A stretch of 24,653 nt of DNA from MWBV01 sp964447315 (lineage in GTDB: Archaea > Nanobdellota > Nanobdellia > Pacearchaeales > GW2011-AR1), in contig CAYURQ010000014.1 of assembly GCA_964447315.1 (NCBI GenBank), positions 1-24,653 on the forward strand, written 5' to 3'. The notes beneath the pieces were generated by a model. The model saw nothing but the letters and a program-made list of their open reading frames with translations. It did not search any database and was not told the DNA's origin. Below, piece after piece: positions 6,715 through 14,290 of this stretch. Every line of letters starts with the position of its first letter. Positions within the stretch are counted from its first letter, which is position 1. A program made the translations under genes and the position numbers.

Positions 6715-8631
6715 TTATTTTTTAATAATACTCTTGATTTCTGTAACACAATTTGGATTAACTAAAGTCATTAATCCTTTTGGTTGTTCATTTCCAAGAA
6801 GATTTTTTAGGATTCTTCTCATAATCTTTCCTGAACGTGTTTTAGGAAGGTCTTTCACAAAATAAACAATATGGGGACGAGCAGTTGGTCCAAGAGTGTT
6901 ATCAACATGGTGTTTTATTTTTTTTATCATTTCAGGATTTCCTTCTCCTTTTTTTAAAACAACAAAAGCAACAGGAACTTGGCCTCTTATTTCATCTGGA
7001 ATTGGAACAACTGCTGACTCATTTACTAATTTAAATTTGTTTATTGCATTTTCAAGTTCTGCTGTTGATAGTCTGTGTCCTGAAACCTTCATCACATCAT
7101 CTGTACGTCCTGTAATTTTTATTAAGTTTCCTTTCATTATTGCACCATCACTTGTATCATACTTTGTTTTGAAAGATTTCCAGTAGGTGTTAACATACTT
7201 TTGGTGATTTTTCCAAACACCATGTAACATTCCTGGTGCAAAAGGACCTTTTTGAGCTAAGAAACCACGCTGAGCTTTTTTACCTGATTTATCAAGGATT
7301 TCATGTTTTGTTCCTGGAAAACTTTTTCCTGCAATAGTTGGAATGAAAGGTCCAATTCCAGGCAAGACATTAATTAAAGTTCCTCCTGTTTCTGTTTGCC
7401 ACCAAGTATCAATTATAGGGCAACGTCCTTTTCCTATTTTATTTAAATACCATTTCCATGCTTTTTCATCAATTGGTTCCCCCACTGTTGCAAGTAATTT
7501 TAAAGAATCCATTTTATATTTGTTAGGCCATTTCTCTCCTAATTTCATAAACATTCTAATTGCTGTTGGAGCTGTGTAAAATACATTTACTTTTTGCTCA
7601 TCAACAATTTTCCACCATCTACCTGGGTTTGGAGTATCTGGAGTTCCTTCATAAATTAAAGTTGTTGCTCCATTAAGTAAAGGTCCGTAAAATGCGTAAG
7701 TATGTCCTGTAATCCATCCAATGTCTGCAGTGCACCACATAATATCACTTGGCTTGAGGTTAAATACCCATTTAGTTGTCCAATAAGTTTGAACTGCATA
7801 TCCTCCTGTATCGTGGATAATTCCTTTTGGTTTTCCAGTTGTTCCAGAAGTATAAAGAATAAACATTGGATCTTCTGAATTCATAACAGCAGGTTTACAA
7901 TATCCTTGTTTTTGTTTTTCAATTAAGCTATTAAATTTAACAAATTTTCCTGAATATTTTTTCTTTGGATTTAATCTTGTGGCTACAATTACTTTTTTTA
8001 TTTTAGTTCCTTTAATGGCTTTTTTTGCTTTTGGAAGTAATAATGAAGGTTTTTCTCTTCTGAGATATCCATCTGCAGTAATTAGAATTTTAGCTTCACA
8101 ATCTTGAATTCTTGCTTTGAGTGCATCTGGTGCAAATGCAGAAAAAACAACAGAGTGAACAGCTCCTAATCTAGTGCATGCAAGCATTGCAACTAATGCT
8201 TCTGGAATCATTGGCATGTAAATTGAAACTGAATCTCCTTTTTTAACACCCAAATCTCTTAGTGAGTTTGCAAATTTGTTTACTTTTTCAAATAATTCAG
8301 CATAAGTTAAAATAACTGTTTTTTCATTAATTGGTTCTGGAACCCAGATAAGTGCTGGTTTTTGCCCTTGTCCTAAATGTCTATCTACTGCATTAACACA
8401 AAAATTTAATTGCCCTCCTTTAAACCATTTATAATAAGGAAGTTTTTCATAGTAGGTTGTTTTCCAATGCTTCATCCAGTCAATTCCTTCTTCTGCTCTT
8501 TGTTCCCAGAATTTTACTGGATTTTTTTCAGCCTCTTTGTAAATTCCTGGGTTACTCACCCAAGCGTCTTTCTTCATTGCGTCACTCGGCCAATATTTAT
8601 TTCCTTTTTTTACAATATATTTTTTTGCCAT
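6715..8631 (-). CDS. acs: acetyl-CoA synthetase (AMP-forming)
   Basis: A 638-residue ANL-superfamily enzyme that makes acetyl-CoA from acetate, ATP and CoA through acetyl-AMP. Seen: the N-terminal ACS domain (about 25-85, with KFWEQRA and WFKGGQLNFC); the P-loop YTSGTTGKPKG at 260-270; the WWQTETGG motif at 410-417, which with the neighbouring Trp marks acetate and not propionate or longer acids; GRTDDVMKVSGHRL at 508-521 (hinge region); and catalytic Lys602 in TRSGKIMRR, the residue that acetylation controls in bacterial Acs. Length is normal. It follows a CYTH-domain gene by three bases and is probably translated with it. Many archaea use an ADP-forming enzyme for acetate production, so this one may instead serve acetate uptake; direction is not shown by sequence. 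Confidence 0.93.
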   Translation of the reverse strand: MAKKYIVKKGNKYWPSDAMKKDAWVSNPGIYKEAEKNPVKFWEQRAEEGIDWMKHWKTTYYEKLPYYKWFKGGQLNFCVNAVDRHLGQGQKPALIWVPEPINEKTVILTYAELFEKVNKFANSLRDLGVKKGDSVSIYMPMIPEALVAMLACTRLGAVHSVVFSAFAPDALKARIQDCEAKILITADGYLRREKPSLLLPKAKKAIKGTKIKKVIVATRLNPKKKYSGKFVKFNSLIEKQKQGYCKPAVMNSEDPMFILYTSGTTGKPKGIIHDTGGYAVQTYWTTKWVFNLKPSDIMWCTADIGWITGHTYAFYGPLLNGATTLIYEGTPDTPNPGRWWKIVDEQKVNVFYTAPTAIRMFMKLGEKWPNKYKMDSLKLLATVGEPIDEKAWKWYLNKIGKGRCPIIDTWWQTETGGTLINVLPGIGPFIPTIAGKSFPGTKHEILDKSGKKAQRGFLAQKGPFAPGMLHGVWKNHQKYVNTYWKSFKTKYDTSDGAIMKGNLIKITGRTDDVMKVSGHRLSTAELENAINKFKLVNESAVVPIPDEIRGQVPVAFVVLKKGEGNPEMIKKIKHHVDNTLGPTARPHIVYFVKDLPKTRSGKIMRRILKNLLGNEQPKGLMTLVNPNCVTEIKSIIKK

Positions 8632-8634
8632 TTT

Positions 8635-9234
8635 TTAATCTATGTATTTATCAATAAAATCTCGTTTTCCTTTAGTTCCTTTATACCAGAGCATTTTTGT
8701 ATAACCAGTGTTGTCTATTTGATTAAAATCAATATCTAATTCTTTAAGAGTATCTGTTATTGCTTTGATTGCTTTTTTTACTTCTGATTCTTGACAAAGA
8801 TATTCTATTTCCATGAAGTAGCCTAGGTGTTTTACAAAGTTTATTTCTATTGAAATTTTTTTATTTTTCTTATGTTTGTATGTTTCGTTTCTTTTTATTT
8901 TTTTTACCCATTCTTTGAAACCAAAATCTTTTAAGAGAGCCATTAAGTCAAACATATTTTCTTTACCTTCTAGATTAAACTCAAATTCTTGTTTAACAAC
9001 TACTTCTTTTGTCCAAAGTTTTTTTAGGTGTTTTTTAAAGGTGAGTTCAATTTTATCACCCATTGATCTAAAACGGAATGCTTTTTTTGGGAAACCTTTT
9101 TTTTGTATTGCGAAATAGTCATCAGATTTAGTGCCTTTTTTTTCAAAAACTGCGATTTGTTTTATTTTTTTCCTTAGGGCTGGAACTTGATTCTTTTCTA
9201 GTTTTACTTTTGTTTCAACTTCTAACCAAACCAT
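8635..9234 (-). CDS. CYTH-domain protein (class IV adenylate cyclase / triphosphatase type)
   Basis: A 199-residue protein with the CYTH fold, a beta-tunnel that binds triphosphates. Seen: the diagnostic ExExK near the N-terminus (Glu5, Glu7, Lys9) and alternating charged strands, including FRFRSMGDKIELTFKK and SIEINFVKHLGYFMEIEY, of the CyaB-like type. The family includes class IV adenylyl cyclases, thiamine triphosphatases and inorganic triphosphatases; the sequence alone does not choose. It is the first gene of a two-gene unit with acs. The ATG at 9234 has a near-perfect archaeal SD (GAGGTGA) three bases ahead and a strong TATA box, so the unit should be well expressed. A link between nucleotide signalling or polyphosphate cleavage and acetate activation is only a guess. 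Confidence 0.8.
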   Translation of the reverse strand: MVWLEVETKVKLEKNQVPALRKKIKQIAVFEKKGTKSDDYFAIQKKGFPKKAFRFRSMGDKIELTFKKHLKKLWTKEVVVKQEFEFNLEGKENMFDLMALLKDFGFKEWVKKIKRNETYKHKKNKKISIEINFVKHLGYFMEIEYLCQESEVKKAIKAITDTLKELDIDFNQIDNTGYTKMLWYKGTKGKRDFIDKYID

Positions 9235-9237
9235 ATT

Positions 9238-9244
9238 TCACCTC
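9238..9244 (-). promoter_or_regulatory. strong Shine-Dalgarno site of the CYTH-acs unit
   Basis: GAGGTGA on the minus strand, three bases before the ATG at 9234, is complementary to the usual archaeal 16S 3' end (CACCUCC). It is the best ribosome-binding site seen in the window. Confidence 0.6.
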
Positions 9245-9263
9245 TACTTTATAATTAGTTTTT

Positions 9264-9278
9264 TTATTTTATAAATGT
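9264..9278 (-). promoter_or_regulatory. TATA box of the CYTH-acs unit
   Basis: ACATTTATAAAATAA on the minus strand, with its TTTATAAA core about 34-41 bases before the ATG, predicts a short leader of about 10-14 bases carrying the GAGGTGA site. The same 15 bases precede the GAPDH operon at 17491-17505. Confidence 0.55.
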
Positions 9279-9303
9279 TATTACTTGAATTAACATTAAA
9301 CTA

Positions 9304-9313
9304 TTTAAATGAA
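9304..9313 (+). promoter_or_regulatory. TATA box of the hydrogenase operon
   Basis: TTTAAATGAA lies 27 bases before the ATG at 9331, so the mRNA is probably leaderless at its first gene. No SD is visible before this ATG. The motif is the same as at 2113-2122. It shares a 96-base divergent region with the CYTH-acs promoter. Confidence 0.5.
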
Positions 9314-9330
9314 CAATCTTTATTATTTTT

Positions 9331-9846
9331 ATGGTTGAGAGAACTGATAAATTAGGTGATAAAATCTTGTTAAATATTTTGCATGAAGTTCAAGATAAAG
9401 AGGGTTATTTGTCTGAGGAAAATCTTAAAAAAATTTCAATTAAGTATCAAATACCTATTTCTAGACTTTATGGAATGGCAACTTTTTATACTCATTTTAA
9501 AATAAAAGAACAAGGAGAGCATATTATTGAAATATGTGGGTCTCCTTCTTGTGTTTTAAATAAATCTCGAGAAATAGAAGATTTTATTGAAAAAGAATTA
9601 AAAGTTGAGATTGGTGAGACAACTAAAGATAAAAAATTCTCTGTTTACAAAACTTCTTGTATTGGACTTTGCAATGAAGCTCCTGCAATGCTTGTTGATG
9701 GAAAGCCTTACACTAAATTAACTATTCCAAGAGTAAAAGAATTACTAAAGGATTTGAAAAATCAGGGAAAGCAAAGAAAAGAGAAAAATCAAAAAAAAGA
9801 AAAAAAGGAGAAGAAAAATGCAGATATTAAGAGAAACAAATCTTGA
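9331..9846 (+). CDS. hydC: NuoE-like [2Fe-2S] subunit of NAD-linked hydrogenase (HydC type)
   Basis: A 171-residue thioredoxin-like [2Fe-2S] protein of the NuoE/HydC family. Seen: an N-terminal helical region with ISRLYGMATFYTHF (43-56), then the cluster ligands Cys69 and Cys74 (CGSPSC) and Cys110 and Cys114 (CIGLC). The core ends at about residue 143. The last 28 residues are a Lys/Glu-rich tail not needed for the fold. That tail is encoded by an A-rich stretch which also holds the SD of the next gene, and the two genes overlap by 29 bases. In trimeric hydrogenases this subunit shuttles electrons between the flavin subunit and the rest. It opens the hydrogenase operon. Confidence 0.9.
   Translation: MVERTDKLGDKILLNILHEVQDKEGYLSEENLKKISIKYQIPISRLYGMATFYTHFKIKEQGEHIIEICGSPSCVLNKSREIEDFIEKELKVEIGETTKDKKFSVYKTSCIGLCNEAPAMLVDGKPYTKLTIPRVKELLKDLKNQGKQRKEKNQKKEKKEKKNADIKRNKS
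9807..9810 (+). promoter_or_regulatory. Shine-Dalgarno site of the NuoF-like gene
   Basis: GGAG, seven bases before the ATG at 9818 and inside the Lys-rich tail of the preceding gene, supports the start at 9818 despite the 29-base overlap. Confidence 0.55.
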
Positions 9847-10972
9847 AGCTTTTAATTTAGCTAAGAAACTTGGAAGAAAAAAAGTTTTAAAGATTTTGGA
9901 AAAAAAGAGGCTTGTTGGCAGAGGTGGAGCTGCATTTCCTATTGCAAAGAAATGGAATATTGCACTTTCTGTTAAAACAAAAGAACGTTATTTGATTTGT
10001 AATGCAGACGAAGGAGAGCCTGGAACTTTTAAAGATAAATTTATTTTAAAGAACAACCCAAGAACAATGCTTGAGGGAATGTTAATTGCTGCTTATGTTT
10101 TAAATGTTAAAAGAGCTTTTATTTATTTAAGAAATGAATATAATTATTTATTAGAAGATTTGCAAAAACATGTTAAAAAAATTCTTAAGGATTCTGGAAT
10201 GGATAAATCCTTAAAAATTGAAATTGTTAGAGGTGCAGGAGCTTACATTTGCGGAGAAGAAACTGCAATTATTCAGTCAATAATGGGATATAGAGGGCAG
10301 GCAATGTATAAGCCTCCTTATCCAACTTTAGAAGGACTTTGGGGAAAACCAACTGTTCTTAATAATGTGGAAACATTAACTTGTGTAAGTCAGGCTTTGC
10401 TTTATGATGATTGGAACCCAGATATGAGATTGTTTTCAATTTCAGGGGATGTTGAACATCCTGGGCTATATGAATGGGAACTTGGAGTTAAAATGTCAAC
10501 AATTCTTGATACTGTTAAACCTCATGAAAAAATAAAAGCAATGAGTTTTGGATGTTTTGGAGGAATAATGCCTGTTAGATATAATGAAAGAATAACTCAG
10601 GAAAGTGTATGCAAAGATAATTGTCAGCATGGAGCATTTTCAATTATTTTAATTGGAGAAAGCCAGGATATTGTTGAGGTTTGTTTGTCTATTGCAAAAT
10701 TTTATGCTTATGAATCTTGTGGAAAGTGCACTCCATGTAGAGAAGGAACAATAAGACTTCTTAATTTACTTAAGATGGTTAAAGAAGGAAAAGCAAAAAG
10801 ACATGATTTAGAAACTTTAAGGGAATTTGCAGGACATGTTCAGGAAACAAGTTTATGTGGATTAGGACAATCTTGTGGAAATCATATATTATCTTCTTTG
10901 ACTAATTTCAGGAAAGAATATGAAAAATATATAAATAAAAATAGGGGTTATTCAAGAAAGCATTCAAATTAA
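9818..10972 (+). CDS. hydB: NuoF-like FMN/NADH subunit of [FeFe] hydrogenase (HydB type)
   Basis: A 384-residue flavoprotein that exchanges electrons with NAD(H). Seen: the FMN/NADH-binding Gly-rich loop GRGGAAF at 34-40, NADEGEPGTFKD at 62-73, AYICGEETA at 142-150, the SLBB-like region at about 205-290, and the [4Fe-4S] ligands Cys301, Cys304, Cys307 and Cys347 (ESCGKCTPCREGT and SLCGLGQ). Bacterial HydB/HndC proteins are usually near 600 residues, with an extra N-terminal [2Fe-2S] domain and a C-terminal 2x[4Fe-4S] domain. Both are missing here, so this is a minimal, NuoF-sized form. HydA follows after one base. With HydC it forms the NAD(H) end of the complex. Confidence 0.92.
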   Translation: MQILRETNLEAFNLAKKLGRKKVLKILEKKRLVGRGGAAFPIAKKWNIALSVKTKERYLICNADEGEPGTFKDKFILKNNPRTMLEGMLIAAYVLNVKRAFIYLRNEYNYLLEDLQKHVKKILKDSGMDKSLKIEIVRGAGAYICGEETAIIQSIMGYRGQAMYKPPYPTLEGLWGKPTVLNNVETLTCVSQALLYDDWNPDMRLFSISGDVEHPGLYEWELGVKMSTILDTVKPHEKIKAMSFGCFGGIMPVRYNERITQESVCKDNCQHGAFSIILIGESQDIVEVCLSIAKFYAYESCGKCTPCREGTIRLLNLLKMVKEGKAKRHDLETLREFAGHVQETSLCGLGQSCGNHILSSLTNFRKEYEKYINKNRGYSRKHSN

Positions 10973-10973
10973 G

Positions 10974-12653
10974 ATGGGAAAAAAAGTTACAATAAGTGTT
11001 GATGGAAAGAAAATTAAAGTAGATAGTGATAAAACTCTTTTAGATATTTGTAAACAACAAGGAATTAAAATTCCTACTTTGTGTTATCACAGAAGTTTAT
11101 TTCCTGAATCAAGATGTAGGGTTTGTCTTGTTGAACAAAATGGGCATTTAGTTACCTCATGCTCTAAAAAACCTGAACAAGGAGATGTTATTTTAACTAA
11201 AACTCCAAGAATTATTAAGTCTAGAAAATTAAATTTGGAATTAATGAATCCAGGAATTAAGATGGGTGATTTAACAGATGATTTTGAAGCAAAAGAAATT
11301 TATGATCAGATTGGTTTAGAAAATGAAAGATTTAAGCCTCGTAAAGAATATCATCCTGATTTAGGAGCTGCTCTTGTTCGTGATAACAATAAATGTATTA
11401 ATTGTGGAAAGTGTGTTAATGTTTGTTCTGATATTCAGCAAATTTATGCAATTGATTTTGCTTCAAGAGCTCATGACGAACACGTTACACCTTATAATGA
11501 AAAACATCTTGCAGAAGTTGCTTGTATTAGATGTGGACAGTGTTTAATTAATTGTCCTGTTGGGGCAATTTCAGAAAGGTCTCATACAGAAGAAGTTGAA
11601 AAGGCTTTGAAAGATCCAAAAAAACATGTTGTTGTTCAAACTGCTCCTTCAATCAGAGCTGCTTTAGGAGAAATGTGGGATATGGAACCAGGAACTTTAG
11701 TAACTGGAAAAATGGTATCTGCTTTAAGAAAATGTGGCTTTGATCAAGTATTTGATGTTGATTTAGGAGCTGATATGACAATAATGGAGGAAAGCGCTGA
11801 GTTATTGAAAAGAATTCAAACAAAAGGAGTTTTGCCTTTGATAACTACTTGTTGTCCAGGATGGATTTTAATGATGGAACATTTTCATCCAGAACTTGTT
11901 CCTAATATGTCAACTTGTAAAAGCCCTCATGAAATGTTAGGAATGTTAGTTAAAACTTATTATGCTGAAAAAGCAAACATTCCAAAAGAAAAAATTGTTG
12001 TTGTTTCAATAATGCCTTGTACTGCAAAAAAGTTTGAATCTACCCGGCCTGAATTAGAAACAGCTGTTGATTATGTTTTAACTACAAGAGAGATTGGAAG
12101 AATGATTAAAAAAAGAAATATTGATTTTCCAAATTTATCTGATGAGGAATTTGATCCTATTTTAGGAATTTCAACTGGTGCAGGAGATATTTTTGGTGCA
12201 GCAGGAGGAGTTATGGAAGCTGCATTGAGAACTGCTTATGAAAAAGCAACTGGAAAAAGATTAAAGAATGTTGTATTCAAAGAATTAAGGACTGCAGAAG
12301 GAATTAGGCAAGGGACAATCACTATAAAAGGTAAAAAAATAAGATTTGCAACTGCAAGCGGAGGTGCAAATATAAACAAATTACTTGAAAATAAAGATAA
12401 ATATGATTTTATTGAAATGATGGCTTGTCCAGGAGGGTGTGTTGGAGGTGGAGGGCAACCAATTTATTTTGAACCAGAAGTTTTGCATAAAAGAGCACAA
12501 GCACTTTATAAACAAGATTCAAATAAAAAACTTAGAAGGTCTCATGACAATCCAATTGTAAAAGAAATTTATGAAAAATATTTAGGTGAACCTTTAAGTA
12601 AGAGAGCTCATAAACTTCTTCATACTAAATACACTGTTAGGGAGAGGTTTTAA
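10974..12653 (+). CDS. hydA: [FeFe] hydrogenase catalytic subunit
   Basis: A 559-residue enzyme that reduces protons to hydrogen or oxidises it. In order: an N-terminal [2Fe-2S] domain (Cys37, Cys48, Cys51, Cys63); a region (about 82-130) where other HydA proteins hold a His/Cys-ligated [4Fe-4S] cluster but where no Cys occurs; two [4Fe-4S] clusters (CINCGKC at 141-147 and CIRCGQC at 184-190, each with a further Cys); then the H-cluster domain with TTCCPGW (291-297), MPCTAKKFE (347-355) and MMACPGGCVGGGGQP (482-496). Cys293 is the proton-transfer cysteine; Cys294, Cys349, Cys485 and Cys489 are the H-cluster ligands. A small-subunit-like tail ends the protein (about 525-559). The active site is complete. 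The maturases HydE, HydF and HydG are not in this window. Operon context implies NADH-linked hydrogen metabolism. Confidence 0.96.
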   Translation: MGKKVTISVDGKKIKVDSDKTLLDICKQQGIKIPTLCYHRSLFPESRCRVCLVEQNGHLVTSCSKKPEQGDVILTKTPRIIKSRKLNLELMNPGIKMGDLTDDFEAKEIYDQIGLENERFKPRKEYHPDLGAALVRDNNKCINCGKCVNVCSDIQQIYAIDFASRAHDEHVTPYNEKHLAEVACIRCGQCLINCPVGAISERSHTEEVEKALKDPKKHVVVQTAPSIRAALGEMWDMEPGTLVTGKMVSALRKCGFDQVFDVDLGADMTIMEESAELLKRIQTKGVLPLITTCCPGWILMMEHFHPELVPNMSTCKSPHEMLGMLVKTYYAEKANIPKEKIVVVSIMPCTAKKFESTRPELETAVDYVLTTREIGRMIKKRNIDFPNLSDEEFDPILGISTGAGDIFGAAGGVMEAALRTAYEKATGKRLKNVVFKELRTAEGIRQGTITIKGKKIRFATASGGANINKLLENKDKYDFIEMMACPGGCVGGGGQPIYFEPEVLHKRAQALYKQDSNKKLRRSHDNPIVKEIYEKYLGEPLSKRAHKLLHTKYTVRERF

Positions 12654-12656
12654 TTT

Positions 12657-12860
12657 TTATTTTATTAAATCCAGAAACTTTTTTGCACGTTCTTTTGGGA
12701 TTTTGGCAATAATTATTTTGTGTGATACAATTACATAATCTCCTAATTTTAAATCATCAATTAATTTTCCATTTACATTAATTTTTCTTGAATTAGGATA
12801 TTCCACAATAATTTCTTTATCATTAATTTCAATTATTTTTCCAGGAATATTTGTTTCCAT
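12657..12860 (-). CDS. HypC/HupF-like OB-fold protein lacking the essential Cys2
   Basis: A 67-residue protein that follows the HypC pattern along its length: an IPGKIIEI strand at the N-terminus (5-12), a middle strand pair, LKLGDYVIV at 38-46 (HypC: VGDYVIVH), and IAKIPKERAKKFLDLI at the end. HypC works in [NiFe] hydrogenase maturation and carries the iron through its second residue, Cys2 (MCLAxPG). Here residue 2 is Glu (METNIPG). The codon frame before the ATG meets a stop three codons upstream, so a longer start with Cys is excluded. The usual VHxGFA His is also altered (VSHKIII). It closes the glycolysis operon, 30 bases after TIM, and converges on hydA with three bases between the stops. 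Function must differ from classical HypC. Confidence 0.65.
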   Translation of the reverse strand: METNIPGKIIEINDKEIIVEYPNSRKINVNGKLIDDLKLGDYVIVSHKIIIAKIPKERAKKFLDLIK

Positions 12861-12890
12861 GATTTTTTATTTTGCTTATTTTTAATTAGT

Positions 12891-13517
12891 TTACTTCATT
12901 AAATCTTTGAGAACTTTTTTTGGATTTTTAGCTTTGGTTATGGCACTTGATAATGCTACTCCTTTTGCTCCAAGTTTCATTGCAATTTTTATATCTTTAT
13001 TGTTTTTGATGCCTGCTCCAACAAGAAAAGGAGTTTTAACATTTTCTGCAAATTTTTTGATTACTTCTGGTTTTGCACTGCTTACTGAAATTTTTCCTGC
13101 AACAAGTTCCGGAGGCTCATAAATTAAATAATCTGGCTTTAATCTTTCAACACGTTTTGCTTTTTTTAAATTTGAAACAAAAACCATTGTTTTTAATTTA
13201 ACTTCTTTACAACGTTTAATTGTTTTTTTTAATGCAATAAAATTTACAGGGTGTTCTGAGTGATTTAAGAAAACTCCTTTTGCACCATCTTGTTTAACTG
13301 CTTCTGGTAAAATAAATCCAGTGAATCTTCCTGGAGTGAAATAATCAACATGTTGAGCATAAACTTTTAATTTTGTATCATGAGTTATTTCAAATATATC
13401 TGCTACCTGGGCTCCAATAATAATCTCTTTATTTATGGATTGTATTTTTTTAGCTAATTTTACTGCTTTTTCTCCTTGCTGGTATGTTTTTAGATTTACA
13501 ACAATTAAAGGTTTCAT
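12891..13517 (-). CDS. tpiA: triosephosphate isomerase, archaeal type
   Basis: Interconverts dihydroxyacetone phosphate and glyceraldehyde 3-phosphate. From the ATG at 13517 the protein has 208 residues, the short archaeal form (bacterial TIM is about 250). Seen: the VNLKTY start with Asn8 and Lys10, the catalytic His86 in LNHSEH, the catalytic Glu134 in YEPPE, and the phosphate loop VGAGI at 166-170. A TTG five codons upstream (13532) is in frame but would overlap the aldolase gene; the ATG is preferred because it forms the TAAAATG junction found throughout this operon. It lies directly after the aldolase that makes its substrate. Confidence 0.93.
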   Translation of the reverse strand: MKPLIVVNLKTYQQGEKAVKLAKKIQSINKEIIIGAQVADIFEITHDTKLKVYAQHVDYFTPGRFTGFILPEAVKQDGAKGVFLNHSEHPVNFIALKKTIKRCKEVKLKTMVFVSNLKKAKRVERLKPDYLIYEPPELVAGKISVSSAKPEVIKKFAENVKTPFLVGAGIKNNKDIKIAMKLGAKGVALSSAITKAKNPKKVLKDLMK

Positions 13518-13518
13518 T

Positions 13519-14289
13519 TTACTCAAAAACAATTTTCTTTAATTTTTTAGAAATTTCATTTGGATTTTTATGTTGCCATACATTTCTTCCTATTGCAAGT
13601 CCTGCACATCCTGCTTTAATTAAATCTTTTACTTGTTGCAAGAATTTTTCTTCATTTTTCTTAGAGCCTCCTGCAATTACAACTTTTGTTTTTCCTGCTG
13701 ATTTAACTGCCCATATTAAATCATTTACAGTTGTATTATCTTCCCATTTAATCTTTACAATATCTGCTCCAATTTCAAGAGCTGTTCGTGTTGCATAAGC
13801 CATTAATTCTTTTTTTGGTTTACTTTCTATTGATTTTCCTCTAGGATAAATCCATAATATGACTGGAAGTCCTTTCTTGTGTGCATTGCACTGAATTTTT
13901 TTAAATTCCTGAAACATTTTTGATTCATTTAAACTTCCAATGTAAATAGTATAACCAACTGCGATTGCCCCTAGTTTTTTTGCTTCTTTAACTGTGCAAA
14001 GTTGTCTTGAAATTGGTTCTCCTTTTACAAGGTTTGTTTTTCCATTAAGTTTTACAATAAGAGGAATGCCACTTTCATGAATCTCTGAATTATATTTTTC
14101 TGCAATCCCTTTTTGAAATACTAAAGCAGAATAATTATTTTCTTTTGCAATTTTAATTATATATTCTGGTTTTACATTCTTATCATTGAAATCAGTTGGA
14201 CCATGCTCAAGTCCTTGATCATAAGCTAAGATTAATGTTTTTCCATTTTTTAGGATTTTTTTTAAATTTCTTTTTCTTTTTAATCTCAT
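13519..14289 (-). CDS. fba: fructose-bisphosphate aldolase, archaeal class I (DhnA family)
   Basis: A 256-residue TIM-barrel aldolase of the archaeal class I type, splitting fructose 1,6-bisphosphate through a Schiff base. Seen: AYDQGLEHGP at 22-31 (family: DHGxEHGP), the WIYPRG segment at 146-151 with the likely catalytic Tyr148, the Schiff-base lysine region GADIVKIKW at 174-182 (Lys179 or Lys181), the phosphate-binding VIAGGSK at 204-210, and LAIGRNVWQ at 231-239. Related family members make aromatic precursors (AroA') or process autoinducer-2, but the glycolytic neighbours favour aldolase. It lacks the long fusion of fructose 1,6-bisphosphate aldolase/phosphatase. One base separates it from the kinase before it and from TIM after it. 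Confidence 0.9.
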   Translation of the reverse strand: MRLKRKRNLKKILKNGKTLILAYDQGLEHGPTDFNDKNVKPEYIIKIAKENNYSALVFQKGIAEKYNSEIHESGIPLIVKLNGKTNLVKGEPISRQLCTVKEAKKLGAIAVGYTIYIGSLNESKMFQEFKKIQCNAHKKGLPVILWIYPRGKSIESKPKKELMAYATRTALEIGADIVKIKWEDNTTVNDLIWAVKSAGKTKVVIAGGSKKNEEKFLQQVKDLIKAGCAGLAIGRNVWQHKNPNEISKKLKKIVFE

Positions 14290-14290
14290 T

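Noticed and set aside
8410..8739. Plus-strand frame of 109 codons opposite acs and the CYTH gene
   Set aside because: It lies wholly antisense to two well-supported genes and its product is a Phe/Ile/Ser-rich shadow of reversed Lys/Glu codons.
13518..13532. TTG start for TIM at 13532
   Set aside because: It overlaps the aldolase gene and breaks the TAAAATG junction used through the operon. The ATG at 13517 gives the normal archaeal N-terminus.
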